From: Blakeslea trispora
Lineage: Eukaryota > Mucoromycota > Mucoromycetes > Mucorales > Choanephoraceae
Direction: 5' to 3'
Assembly (NCBI GenBank): GCA_025331445.1
Contig: JAIWNE010000043.1
Coordinates: 124,001 to 188,000, forward strand
DNA length: 64,000 nt
Positions within the stretch are counted from its first letter, which is position 1; each line of letters starts with the position of its first letter. Of this stretch, positions 38,224 to 51,052 are shown in pieces. A model generated the notes under the pieces. It was not told the DNA's origin. It was given only the letters and a program-made list of their open reading frames with translations, and did not search any database. The position numbers were made by a program, and so were the translations under genes.

Positions 38224-39727
38224 TCTAATATCTTTGTCAAAAAAATAAAATAAAAAAAAAGTAACCCAGTTTATATAGTCCTTTCACCTACTCTCACACA
38301 CAGAATTCTTCAGAACAAGGGTTGGCACACACAAACTTCAAAAAAAAAGTAAAAAGTCACAACGGTTATCCGAGAGGGCAGATATTTTGGGTGTCCTGAT
38401 TTTGGGTGTCCCGGAGTTTTAATAGAACCTCCCAAGCTATTTATTTGGAAAGTACACTTCTGAACTGTTTAGGCTGTGTCGTCCTCTTTTCTTCGTATTA
38501 TAAATTGTCACTTGAAAATAACACTTTCAACACTGACTATTTTGGAGCGAAACGGGTTGATGGCGAGCATTCACATAGTAGTGTGCTTGAGTCATAGGAT
38601 GAGAAACTCGGTGGTTTAACCAAGTGTAATAATGACATTGATTAGACTCTAAAAAGAAGCATAAAACAAGTTGTGATACTGTATTACACAGAACGAGCCA
38701 ATGTCCTGACCGAAGAATAACAGGTAGATAGTTGTTTACTCTAGCTAGACTCTCAGCTTCTAATCTAGTTATATATATAATAGGCAGCCGTGCTATTTAT
38801 CCGTTGAAACTGTGTCCCCAGTGTCCAGCGAACAACAATGCCGGTTTGGCAAGTCATACTCAAGCTTTTATCTAGTTCTAGAATAAAGATGTGAATGCCG
38901 CTGTTAACATCAGAAGCATCCTAGTGGAATACATCCGTTCAGAACATGTTCTTGAATCAAGGCTAGCAGCACTAACAAGAGGTCAACAAGACCAAGGCCT
39001 GTAGATAAAGTCCATCTTACGATTTATTTCGTCTGGTGAAGGCAAAAGAAAAAAAGAGTGACCACTTTCCTAATTTTTGTGGACACCCAAAGTATCCGAC
39101 ACTGTTATCCGACATGTAACATTGAAAATGAAGATTTTATTGATCTAAATTTTTCATGCTCTTCTCGCTACATACGAACTAGACAAAACAGTAAAGAGAG
39201 AAGCATATGCATAAAATGAGGGCTAAGCATACTTGGGGTTTCTTTAGTTGCATTGTTTGATATGAACCATATGCCTATTTTTATACTCTATTAACAGACA
39301 TACATCTGTACCTTTTCTTCCAATCAGATAGTTTACAAGGACATACCTTTCTCTTGAAGAAAGCTCTGTACAATTTATTCATCGCTAAATAAAGGATACA
39401 AATAAAGTCATTGAGGTTCATACTAAGAGAAGCATCAGACTAAAGAAACGTCATTACACCATTTCATGATATAAATTCCCAGGACGAGACATAACGAGTT
39501 ATATAATACTGCAAGAAAAGAAGCCCAGGCTTGTTACAACCAATCTTCATATTCATGTGTAGCAGTATTTAGGCTAGTAAAAAAGCTGATCTGTTCAATC
39601 TGGACCATACCTATACGCGTGCGGTAATTTAAACACGAGAGTCGCGAAAAAAAGCCAAACAAAAACTGAGAAAAAAAAAACCTTTCTCTCCCCCTCCTTT
39701 TTTTTATTGCCTCCAACAAGTGCTGTC
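38224..39727. other. 1.5 kb intergenic with possible MITE-like repeat
   Basis: Promoter regions of mitochondrial uL5 and DNA polymerase alpha (divergent). Between them lies a segment flanked by related inverted sequences (listed separately, 38363-39118). Just before the polymerase start is a pyrimidine tract (CTTTCTCTCCCCCTCC, then poly-T). No coding gene recognised. Confidence 0.55.
38363..39118. repeat. Possible non-autonomous element with imperfect inverted ends
   Basis: Left side: GATATTTTGGGTGTCC at 38381-38396, within a tandem pair of 15-bp units (ATTTTGGGTGTCCTG, 38384-38398, and ATTTTGGGTGTCCCG, 38399-38413), preceded by GTTATCCGA. Right side, inverted: GGACACCCAAAGTATCCGAC at 39081-39100, followed by another GTTATCCGAC. 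About 17 of 20 positions match between the ends, and TATCCGA occurs three times. The ~750 bp between has no frame of note. This resembles a MITE or decayed DNA transposon, but target duplication and exact ends are not clear. Confidence 0.4.
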
Positions 39728-42700
39728 ATGAGTTCTCGATCTCAAAGAACAGATCGGCTAAAGCAGCTGAGAGAAGCAAGACAGGGAAAGTCTAGATCCA
39801 AAGCTTATGATGAAGTAAGTTGAAAATAGACTCAAAAAACACATAAACCGACCTGTATGGTAGGAGGTGCAAGACCTTTATGACGAAGTAGACGATAATG
39901 GATATGAACAAGTTGACGAGGACTTTGTTGAAGATGACGATAATGCAGGCTATATTGACAATGGCATTGATGAACAGCATTTTTCGGATGAATATGACGA
40001 GCCTGACGAAGGTATTTTCGGTCAATATAAAATAAAAGTTAGGCCAAACTCATAAAGCAATGATAGGTAAAAGAAAAAGAAAGGTCAAAAAGGAAAAGAA
40101 GAAGGAAAAAGAGGCTAGTCTTGCCAAACCTAATCAGCAAATCAACCGCTTCTTCAACAATTCAACAAAGAAGTCTAGCTTCAAACCAAAGCCTGCTCCA
40201 CCCGTAAGCGTCAGCAGAGATAGAGTACGAGACAGGCTTGACTGATAATATATTTGTGTAGGTGGACGAAAGAGAGACTGAGGATTTTATGAGTAGCTTG
40301 TTATCAAACTTTGGATCAGCCAAAAAGCCTACAGCCGCCTCCAAAGGCGTAGCTAAATCCAAGATCATCGGCACCAATTCATTCAGTTCTCGCTCTCGAA
40401 TAAATGATGGTTATGTCTCTGTAAAAAAGGAAGAAGAAATATTGGATGATCAGCAACAGTCAGCTATGCTTGCCTCCGACACCTTGGCAGATGACAATTT
40501 TGGTTTCGACTATGATGATGATTTCGGCATGGAAGACAATCTTGATCTAATGATGTTAGACGATCAAAAGCAAGAAATTAAGAAGGAAGTCGTCTCACTT
40601 TCTGTTTCAGACACCCCACTCAAACCGAATTTCACCACCACCAGTAAAGATCAAGCACACCCAGATCTTCAAAACTGGCAAGCTGCCGAAGCTACCATGA
40701 TGGACACATTCAACCAAGATGCTGTACGAGAAGAAACACAAAAGATGGATGTATTTGAGAAAGATGGACATTTGCATATGTGGTGGTACGATGCTTATGA
40801 GCGCAAAGAAAAGGGTTATGTGTATTTGTTTGGTAAGGTCTTGAACAGAGGCAATGGCAAATATGTCAGTTGTTGTGTGGTAGTCAAGAACATTGAGCGT
40901 AATTTGTTCTTTTTGCCTCGTAACTATGAGCTGGATACACAAGGGCAGGAGACAAGTACTGAAGTAGACATGTCAGCTCTTTATTCCGAAGTCTCTGACC
41001 TCTGTTCTCAGAAACGTATTACCAGATTCGCATCTAAGCAAGTGACAAGAAAGTATGCCTTCGAGCTTCAAGATGTGCCTGCAGAATCTGAGTATCTGAA
41101 AGTACTCTATGACTACGAGCAACCTGCCTTTACTGGTGAAGAGAAAGGAAGAACGTTCAGTCGTGTCTTTGGTGCTAATACTGGTCCTCTTGAGCACTTT
41201 CTTGTAAAGCGTGACATCATGGGTCCTTGTTGGTTAGACCTTTCAGATGCTAAGATCAGCTCTACAAGCGTAAGTACTTTTCTTTAAAACCATGTCTTTA
41301 ATATACTAACTAAATAACAACAAAAGGAAACTTGGTGTAAGGTTGAAATGATTGTAGATGATCCCAAAACAGTCAATCCTCTTAAAGACGAAGACGGAAA
41401 TAGACCTTTAAATGTACCTCCTTTGGTTGTCATGTCTCTCAGTCTTCGCACTATCATGAACGACAAGAACAATGTCAACGAGATCATTGCTGCAAGCGCC
41501 CTTGTATGCGATCAACTGCAAATAGACGAGACAGTGTCAATCGAGAAACAGTCAAAATCTAGATTTACTGTTGTACGCCAATTAGACAATAGACCTTATC
41601 CCTCTAGCTTTCCGGAAGCTATCAGTCGAGAGAAAAAACAGAACGGATTTAATATACAGACAGAGAGAACCGAGACCTCTTTGCTCAATTTCTTGATTGG
41701 TAAGGACGCTTTTGTAAAGTATGTGAAACATATTAATAACTTGAATTCTATAGCACGTATCCATATGTGCGATCCAGATGTCATTGTAGGTCACAATTTT
41801 GCTGGATTTGATCTAGATGTTCTATTGCATCGTATGAAGGCGCTGAATATCCAGCACTGGCATCGACTAGGTCGACTCAAACGAAAAAACTGGCCCAAAT
41901 TGCAATCAGGTGCAGGTGGTGCAGGAGAATCCACTTATCAAGAACGTCTTATTATGAGTGGTCGTCTTGTCTGTGATACCTACCTGGCTTCAAAGGATCT
42001 GATCAGAAGCAAATCATATCGTATGACAGATTTAGCTCAAACTCAGCTCAAGATTCACCGAGAAGATATAGAGTTTGGCAAGTCTGCTGAATACTTTAAT
42101 ACAGCAGACAAGCTCATCCATCTCTTGAAGCATTGTTCATTCGATGCCTTTTTGGCTACTGCTTTGATGTTTAAGCTTCAGATCTTACCTCTAACTCATC
42201 AATTGACTAACTTGGCTGGTAACTTATGGGCTAGAACTTTAACTGGTGCTCGTGCTGAGCGAAATGAGTTTTTGTTACTTCATGAGTTTCACAAGGCCAA
42301 GTACATTTGCCCCGAAAAGACATTTGGCAACAGCCCTAAGGCTGCTACTGCAGTCATACAGGCCGCAGAGCAAGGTGAAGACGAAGAAGCTGTGGCCATG
42401 GCCTCTAGTGCCAAAAAGAAAACAGGTGGTCGCCGAAAGCCAGCTTATGCAGGTGGCCTTGTTCTAGAGCCCAAGAAGGGCTTCTATGATAAGTATGTCT
42501 TATTGCTTGATTTCAACAGTTTGTACCCCTCCATCATTCAAGAATATAACGTTTGCTTTACTACTGTTAACCGAAATGCATTTGTTGAAGGCACAGAGGT
42601 AAGGACAAAGCTTATATGCTCCATCACTCCAAATCCACCAACTTGCATAATTCCTAACAATAGGAAAATGGTCAAGAAAAAGTCCCTGATTTGCCTGAAG

Positions 42701-44467
42701 AGACGTTAGCACAAGGCATTTTACCTCGACTCATTAAAACATTAGTTGATCGTCGACGTCAAGTTAAATCACTAATGAAGGGCAATATTACTGAAGCCAA
42801 CTACAAACAGCTTGATATTCGTCAACAAGCGCTCAAGCTGACTGCCAACAGTATGTATGGTTGTCTTGGTTTCACTTATTCTAGGTTTTATGCCAAACCT
42901 TTAGCCATGTTGATTACACACAAAGGCCGTGAAATTTTGCAGAGCACTGTCAATTTGGCAGGTACACTTGACATGAATGTCATCTATGGTGATACTGATT
43001 CTATCATGGTCTATACAAATCAAAGTGATCTTGAAGAAGTCAAAAAGATGGGTCACTTACTTAGACGTCACGTTAACAACCACTATAAGCTTTTGGAAAT
43101 TGGTATTGATGGTTACTTTAAGCATATGTTGTTACTCAAGAAGAAGAAGTATGCAGCTCTTTTAGTTGAAGAAAAGCCAAATGGTGAGCTGGTTGAGTCT
43201 GTTGAGACAAAGGGTCTTGATCTGGTGCGTCGTGATTGGTGCGATCTTTCTCATGATGTATCTGCTCATGTATTGGAATTGATTTTGTCCGATCGAGACC
43301 GCGAAGATGTTGTAGCTGAGATACATGCTTATCTCGAAGTAGTAGCTGAACAGATTCGTCAGGGCGATATCCCTCTTGAGAAATACACAATCAACAAGCA
43401 GTTGACAAAGCGCCCTCAAGACTATGCTGATGCCAAGAGCCAACCTCATGTCCAAGTCGCCCTACGTATGCTTGAGGCAGGGCAGAACGTCAAGAGTGGT
43501 GATACTGTGCCCTATGTCATTTGTAAAGTGGATGAAGAGACAAGTGGCGATAAGAAGGGTTCCGCTCTTAGAGCCTATCATCCTGATATGGTCATAAAAA
43601 ATAACATGCAATTGGACATTGAATGGTATCTTCATCAACAGGTTCACCCTCCTCTAGCTCGTCTTTGTTCACCTATCGACGGCACTGATCCTGCTCTGTT
43701 GGCTCAATGTCTTGGCTTAGATCCTAAGCGATTCAACATTATGCATACATATCAGGCTGATAGCAACGAGGCTGAATTTACTACTTTGGATTCTCAGATC
43801 AGTGATGCAGAGCGATTCAAATTTTCTGAACGATTGAAGCTGGCCTGTGGTGCTTGCGGTGAAAAGGATATTGTGTTTGAAGGTGTTGCTCGTCCTGCTC
43901 AAGAAAATACATTTGAATCTGGATTCAACTGTACAAAATGTCATCTGCCTATCAATCTCAACAGTGTAAGAGTACAGGTAACGCTTGCTATTCGCAAACA
44001 TATTCAGCGTTATTACGAAGGATGGTATGTATGCGATGATGTGACATGTAACAATCGTACTCGTATGCTGTCTGTTTTTGGTCGTCGATGTATGGTAGAA
44101 AATTGTCGAGGCTCAATGAAGCGAGAGGTATGTTGACTCTACCATTATTTTTTTTTCTTTAGGCATCTCAATTTTCTTGCTTCTTATAATAGTACACGGA
44201 TAAAGAATTGTATACCCAAATCTTGTACTTGTCCACTTTGTTTAACCCAATGAAGACAAGGGAGAGACATAACGATTCAGGTAAAAATAAGCTATGGATC
44301 TCTTAAATGTTTCTCTACTGACTTGTTTGCTAGTTCAAGTTGAGTCTTTAATCAACAAGCATTTTAGAGAATTGGAGTCAATACAGAGTATAGCCGAAAG
44401 ATATCTTGATCGCTCAAGTTATCGCCATGTAGACCTTTCCAAATTATTATCACAAATTTCTATCTAG
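39728..44467 (+). CDS. POL1: DNA polymerase alpha catalytic subunit (family B)
   Basis: Eight exons: 39728-39814, 39864-40011, 40067-40203, 40262-41269, 41327-42598, 42664-44127, 44193-44280 and 44334-44467. They sum to 1445 aa with no frame conflict, close to yeast Pol1 (1468). It extends the primase RNA primer at origins and on the lagging strand. The N-terminus is acidic (DEDFVEDDDNAGYID). The inactive exonuclease region shows DPDVIVGHNFAGFDLDVLLH. Polymerase motifs A (LLLDFNSLYPSIIQEYNVCF), B (KLTANSMYGCLGFTYSR) and C (VIYGDTDSIMVY) are intact. Two C-terminal Cys-rich modules (CGACGEKD...CTKCH and CDDVTCNNR...CMVENC) bind zinc and the B subunit. Convergent with LSM8, 196 bp between stops. 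Confidence 0.97.
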
Positions 44468-44663
44468 AAGAAGAAAAGAAACTTCCCTCTTTCTTCATTA
44501 AAATGAAGTTGTCTTCCCTTTTTAGGTTTCTTTTTTTTTATTTAGCTATGTATAGTGTGTATGTTCTTTCTTCTTTGTCCTTTTTTGAAATAATAATGTA
44601 CTGTATATGGTGTCTGGATGTGGATGTATAGATATGAGTGTTATATAAATGTGTATAAATAAT

Positions 44664-45138
44664 CTACAATAATGCTTCTTGCAATGGATCTGCTCTAATT
44701 TCTGCAAAGTCTATTGCTTCTTCTTTTTCAGCATCAACTTCTCCAATTGTACAACTAATACATAAAGTTTGTCAATAGTTGAAGGGGTTTTTCATTTCAA
44801 TGAATCTACTTACACATTATCACCTCTCAATAAAAACAATCCGAGAGGTACGATCTCTGTGCCTTCAGCTGAGAAGACGCGCTCGCTGCAATGCTGTAGA
44901 ATGATATTTGATGTTTGGTCAGTGCCTATTAATTTTCCCTAAAGAAAAAATAGCGCTTTAGTTAACTTGACTTTGATTTCATAACAGAAAAGTAAGCTAT
45001 ACCACTAAAACTCGACCATCTATTGTTGTAACTAAAACAGTAACTAAAAAACATAAACAAAGTGCAGAGTCAGTATAAGCATCGAGATTTCAATCCTTTC
45101 CTTCACATACGGTCAATATAAGGTTGAAGCAAACTCAT
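44664..45138 (-). CDS. LSM8: U6 snRNA-associated Sm-like protein LSm8
   Basis: Four exons, 45138-45111, 45043-45003, 44938-44814 and 44754-44664, giving 94 aa, as in other LSM8 proteins. Start MSLLQPYID at 45136-45138. Sm1 motif: VLVTTIDGRVLVGKLIGTDQ and NIILQHCSERVF. Sm2 motif: GLFLLRGDNV. The C-terminal tail has the LSM8-type GEVD...AEIRADPL. LSM2-8 rings bind the U6 3' end in the nucleus and support splicing. LSM1 and other paralogues differ at the N-terminus and tail, so LSM8 is preferred. Confidence 0.92.
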
Positions 45139-45913
45139 GATTTTTTTTTTCGAAGAAGAGAAAAAAAAAGAAAAGAAAAGAGAAAGAATTATGGGACGCG
45201 TTTTTTCGAATTGTGCGCGATCCACACATTTTCAGTTTCCTTTTATAATCTCATACTTTTTTTTTGAAATGTAAGCACACTTGACTTTTCATCTTCTTAC
45301 AAAAAACTAGAGCTTTCTTTTCATAAAAAAGAGACTTCTATGGCTGACAAGAATATATGTTGTTTTGGTCTTTTTCTCTTTATTTTTTTTTTGTGTTTTA
45401 CAAATACACAACATATACTGCGATGAGCTGATGTGGTTTTTTGGTTTTATTAGCAGGGTCATAAAACTGTGGCTTCATTGTTCAGGCAATGAAATACAAG
45501 TAAACATCCAGTTCAATCAAATTTTCTCAGAACAAATCATTCATTATGGCACCTGTCATATTTAGCCATATTGAAACGATATTCGATACGTTCTTTTGCT
45601 ACAAACAATAAATACGTCTTCATCAAACGTGTCAGGTACACTCAATTACAATACAAGGATTAAACATTAGTATAAATAAAAAAAAAACGGCTCTCCTTTT
45701 GTCTGATAGATTCTATGTGAATATATCGGAGTCATGTTAGTACATGACAAACTCTTTGAGAAATAAAAAGAAATTATCGTTTATAAGACTGGTCAAATAT
45801 TTACTTATTGAATAGTATTTGAATGAAAAGTGTTGGCTTGTTCGTGGATCAGCTTTTCAGGTGCACTTTATTTGAGCTATAATGCTTACATCTTGAATTT
45901 CATTGCTTAGAAG
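45139..45913. other. Intergenic, no gene recognised
   Basis: LSM8 promoter (AG-rich tract near 45155-45190) followed by AT-rich sequence and the 3' flank of the alpha-mannosidase gene. A short + strand frame at 45365-45565 has no motif. Confidence 0.55.
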
Positions 45914-48900
45914 CTAGTGAAGATCAATTTTGAGAGTTAAAATTTGGAAAGGCTTCAAAGTGAGAAGGAATCCATCCTGTGTCTTTTCCAATTCCCGGTC
46001 TGTGCTATCTTCTAGAATGTTAGAAACTTGAGCACGCTTGATTTTCAGGCGACTATTCATGTTTAGAGAGATATAAATCAGTGACTTCAGGTTCTGTTTT
46101 GTGCTTGAGATGTCTTCTTTCGTACCTTTTCAATACTGCAGTGGATTTTCCACCATAAGCTTCGTAAATTCTAAGAATAACTTGCTTTCCTTTGCCTTGG
46201 TCATTTTCAGAAAGCTTAATTGTATCAATGATTACTTGGTTAGACCCATCAATACTAAACAAAGATGGGATGCATGGTGCGCCTTGTATTTCAGCACCAT
46301 TTGCAACACTAAAAAAGAAAAGTAAAAGCAGTAAGAACATGTATTAAATTAGCCTGAACTGAGCTTTGGTTTGTTTACCGGATGGACAAGGGTGTGTTAA
46401 ACTCAAGAGCAGCTTGCATCACATCAGAAGAGCTGTAATTTCCTTGATGGGGATAGATGGCATACTTGAATTTATGTTGGCCTAAATCGATGCAAATGTG
46501 TCAATGTAAGGTAAAAGCAGCATATAGTAAACTGATCTCTTACCCATATCTGCATGTTCATCTGGTCCTTTAGGTGAACGCAGTAAAGAAAGACGTTGCG
46601 TCTTTCCATGAGTAGCATAGCCGTACTTGCAATCATTGAGTAGTGCAATACCATAGTTTGATTCAGATAAATCAGCAAACTTGTGGCCACAAACCTACAG
46701 TCAGACAACTGAATTAGTAACTTGTATTCTCACTAATAATACGAAATTAGCTACTTCAAACTTGGCGGAATCGATAGTCGTGTTGTAGTGTGTAGGTCTT
46801 CTTACAACACCATATTGGATATCGTAGGTGGCCTGCACGTAAAAACAGGATGAAGGATGTTAGTACGAATAAACATATAAAACAGAAAAGAAACTTACAA
46901 AATCAGTTACAATATCCCAGTTGAATTCTACTTTCTGATACAAAACCAATTAAACAATCAACCCACTTAGCTTGGTTCTATACTTTACTAGAAACTGATG
47001 GCTTTCGTGCCAATCAACAAAACTTTCAAATTCTATGCGTTTACCAACACAAGTGAGACTAATGACTTGTCTTATTGAGCTCACGTCAGATATCTTGTGC
47101 TCAAAACAAAGCTCTGCCTTAATAGGTCCGTTTGAAAGCACCTTAAAGACAATAGATAAGCGTCAAATTATGCCGGAGGTATACATGTAGTGTGCTTACC
47201 TTCAAAGTATGTTGACCTTGCAGATCAACGTACTTTTGGAGATGGTATATTTCAACTAAAGTTTAAAATGAGCATGTTGATTCTTTCATGTTTCCTCCTG
47301 GCTCTGGCTTACCATCCCAAGCATCCCAGTAAGTAGGCTATTGAACACGAAAAATGATGAGCTTGTATTTCTGCGAGACAGTTTGTTTTTTTTAAGCGAC
47401 CTACCACATCTTCATATAGCTGAAGGATATTACCCTTTTTGTTTTTGGGGATAAGATTGCCTCTATATTGTTTACAATGCATGAGCTAGATCTAATTGAG
47501 TATGAAGACATAGGTAAAATACCTGTTAGATCTTTTGTCTTCTAATTCAACGAGTTGACCATCTGTATTAAAGGTAGCCCTCAAATTGGAATTTTCGATT
47601 ACAAAATGACCCGTTTTAGTGACATATGCTAATTAGATTCAATTAGAATAGCTGAAATTTTAACTATTGCAACAGCATGGCTGCTTTTCGTCTTTGTTTC
47701 TTACCATGAGCAGAATTCTCAGGAGGAATTGGCTTCAAGTCATTGGTTTCAACATAACCAGAAGCACCAAGTCCAGGAACATTTTTCACTGCATTCTGTT
47801 AACAAACTGCTGAAAGAACCCTTTTTCAACAGATAATAGAGAGCTTACCTAATAGATATTCATAATCATTCTTCCATTGTTGATTAATCCACTTAGTGCT
47901 CTTTTCGGGGCATATGATGACTTCACTACGAGGCCAGGGTAATGTATTAAAGACTACAACACCTTTGGCTTTTTGACTATCTAGGTCTTTTGTTTGACTG
48001 ATTTCGGAAATGAGAAGGGTTTGGGCTTTATGACGAAGTATAGAAGATTCTGAGATGACTTGTCGATGAAACTAAGCAGTACTTAAGCATGAGCATTGAT
48101 TTGTACGTTCATGTTCGCTTTTAGATTTGCAAACCTTATGCACATCTACATAAGCTAAATTGATAGCAGAACCAGGCAAACAATCGTGAAATTGGTTGAG
48201 ACACAGCAGCTTCCACAAGCGCTCAATATCCTCAGCAGGATAGCTATAATGGAATATGAATTAGGACATTGAGCAATTGAGGAAGGAATTCGAATTACAT
48301 GTAGTTTGCTTTGCTTTCGTTTGCTGATAGTTTGGCAATAGTAGCCAAAAACTCGACGTCTCGTATGATAACCTCGCCTTTTCTGTTACCTCGTTTTACT
48401 AATGCTTGGCTAGTATAAGTACCGCGGTGAAATTCAAGGTACTAAGTGATACACATAAGAGAAATAGCTTTCAGCGATTACTAGTAGTTTGTGTTTATTG
48501 CAACACTTACAAGTTCTCCTTTATACGATTGCAAGCGATTAGCATGTTTTTCAAGCCCTTCAAAGAAAGCCGTTGCACTTCCTGATTTAACAGAAGGTAG
48601 TCCGTCCTATGTATGTGGTTATTCTCAGGAACCATTCATAAATTACCAAAGCAAAAAAAGAAAAAGAAAAAAAGACCTACCACATTCCTCATTCTTTCAA
48701 GTCGTTCGAGCATCTCAGGAGTTGGACCTCCTCCTCCATCCCCATGACTACAAGCAAAGTTTAGTACGTTTCTTGTGAGAACTAAAGAAAGAATCTCAAG
48801 ACTGTTTACCCATAAACAAGAAGGCTTTCATTGGTGAATTCAAGGTCATGATGATTCTTTGCACTGAACAAAAGGAGAGAGCATCTTTAGTATGAAATAC

Positions 48901-50908
48901 AACACAAAAAAGTCATTGTCAAGTACCATTTGTAGAGTTCAGCTGGAGTGACAGACGCTGTGTATCTATTAAAAAGGAATTCAGATGATAGCATAAGTAC
49001 AACAACATCTTTAGAGTATATTGAACTCACGTCTCTGCTGGAGTCAAATGTGCTAAAATGCTAGTGTCATCAATACCAGTCCACCAAAATGTAGACAAAG
49101 GAAACTTGTTGATGTTGTTCCATGATAACTTTTGAGTGAAAAAGTAATCGCACCCAGACTCACGCAAAACTTGAGGAAGTTGAGCAGAATATCCTAAACA
49201 TCGAATATAAAAATCAGTGGTCTTTTCGTATTTTGTCTCTTACATACCAAATGAATCAGGTAGCCAGAAAACTCGAGTTCTCTTTCCAAAGTGCTTTTCA
49301 AAGAATTTTTGACTACAAATCTTGAGTGTTTTTTTTTCATTTTCTTCAAGTAATTACTATTTACCCTAAAAGCATTTGTCTGCAAAGCGATTCTCCCGAC
49401 TAAGGTTAAAGTTTAGTAAGAAAAAGTTTTTTTTTAACTTGTCGTTACTTACAGGCATGTTGGTGTCTATTTCATATACAAGTGTTATTAAACCTTATAT
49501 TACCATTACTAACTTAAAGCTTACCATGTTCCACCCAACTCTGTGGAACAAAATATGTTAGTGGGACAAACGAAATCGATTGCATGACTTACCCCGCCAA
49601 TAATCTCCCATTGGCCTGACTTTTCAGCACGCTGAATTTTCTCAAATACTGGATGGTAAAGATCTTTTAACCATTCATATTGCTGCACCTGAGAACCTGT
49701 GAAGACATATTCTGGATATCTCTCAATCAAGTCTAATTGGCTTGACCATGATCTTGCAATTTTGCGCTTAGTTTCGTCATAAGGCCAAAGCCAAGCCGTA
49801 TCAATATGACAGTTACCAACAGCTGTAATCTTGTGTTGTCCAACCCCATTCTTTGTACCCAAATAATCCTGGGTTAATTCAAGACAAGACTTGATGGAAT
49901 CCTTATCATCACAAATAAATTTGTTGATCACTTCATTGATAACCCAAAGTGCTTGTCTTGCACGAGGAGAGCTTGAGTCTGTATCAAAACTAATTCCACG
50001 GATGACCCTAAACAAACATCTATTATGTTTTTTTTCTTAAAGATTTTATTTGTACTGGATACGAACGTTAGATCATGAAACAGTTTTTGAATCAACTCAT
50101 TGGGAACAACAAGGTCAGCTTTGTCAAGGACAAAGAAGCGGTTAGGATCTGCCACCATCGCATCGTTGGCGCCTACACCAAACATGCCATTACAAGCTGC
50201 CTCGATATAAAACTCAAACTTCTCCCCTTCTTTTGCATGGTTTGTTATAATGAATTCATGGCGTGCTTGATCAGCTAATTATTGAAAATAAGCTATCTAT
50301 AATGATAACAGTAGAGAGTGAAAGATTAGACTTACATCCTCCCGTAAGTCCTTGAAGTGGCACGCCCTTCTTGCTCCAAACCATCCCCTCACAGCCCATA
50401 TCCCATTGAAACACGACTTTTTGGTTGTCAAGCTCTGAGGGAATGCGAACAAGAATATGAAACCAATGCGTAGACCAACTAGGGCCAAAGCGCGTTTGTC
50501 CCAAAACAAAGTCTTGAAATTCTTGTGCAATTGCTTCCTAAATTATTTTATGCAGCCACATTTTTTAGATTTAAACGCTCAAGAGTGTTTGTTTCATACC
50601 TCAAATGAAATACGCTAAGCACAACAAGAGAAAGTCTGTTTAGATACTTGAATCTGTATGGATAGAAACTGAATACTCACTTGCAATTCAGGCACACTAT
50701 ACACCTTTAGTTGAACATGGGGAGACCCACTCCTTCTGTTGTTCCACAATCCACGCTGTATTCCCATACCATAAAACTGGCCGCTTCCAGCTAGGAAATT
50801 GTTGATACGAGATTGCGTGATATTGTTTGGTACGCGAGGAGCATTGTCTAATGCAGGGCGCATGCTGTTATCAGCATGGTGGCTATGTTTATGGCCATAA
50901 ATCGTCAT
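45914..50908 (-). CDS. AMS1: Vacuolar-type alpha-mannosidase, glycoside hydrolase family 38
   Basis: Over 20 short exons; ATG at 50906-50908 and TAG at 45914-45916, giving roughly 1,080 aa. It trims alpha-mannose from glycans; yeast Ams1 reaches the vacuole by the Cvt route and lacks a signal peptide. The N-terminus here ([20 protein letters not shown]) also lacks one. GH38 motifs: [18 protein letters not shown] (metal site), SWVEH-DTNMP-SGES, and [16 protein letters not shown] with the nucleophile Asp. Then come [46 protein letters not shown], and the C-terminal beta domain ending in [14 protein letters not shown] and [12 protein letters not shown]. Two microexons of 16 nt (49525-49540) and 14 nt (49453-49466) split the active-site region. 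Divergent from a conserved hydrolase gene with only 144 bp between starts. Confidence 0.94.
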
Positions 50909-50972
50909 AAGAAAGATGAAAGAGAAAGGAAAAAAGAAAAAACGCGTTACAGCTAAATAGAAATAACCTGCA

Positions 50973-50980
50973 TCACATGA
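50973..50980. promoter_or_regulatory. TCACATGA motif in the shared divergent promoter
   Basis: The 144 bp between the alpha-mannosidase and hydrolase start codons contains TCACATGA, an E-box variant of the M-box type bound by some bHLH-zip factors. Single motif; function unproven. Confidence 0.25.
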
Positions 50981-51052
50981 TGATAGAGTTCTCTTTTGTT
51001 TTGTACTTCACACGACAATGTGACCGAGTTTGTTTCTTTGCTTTTTCTTCTT

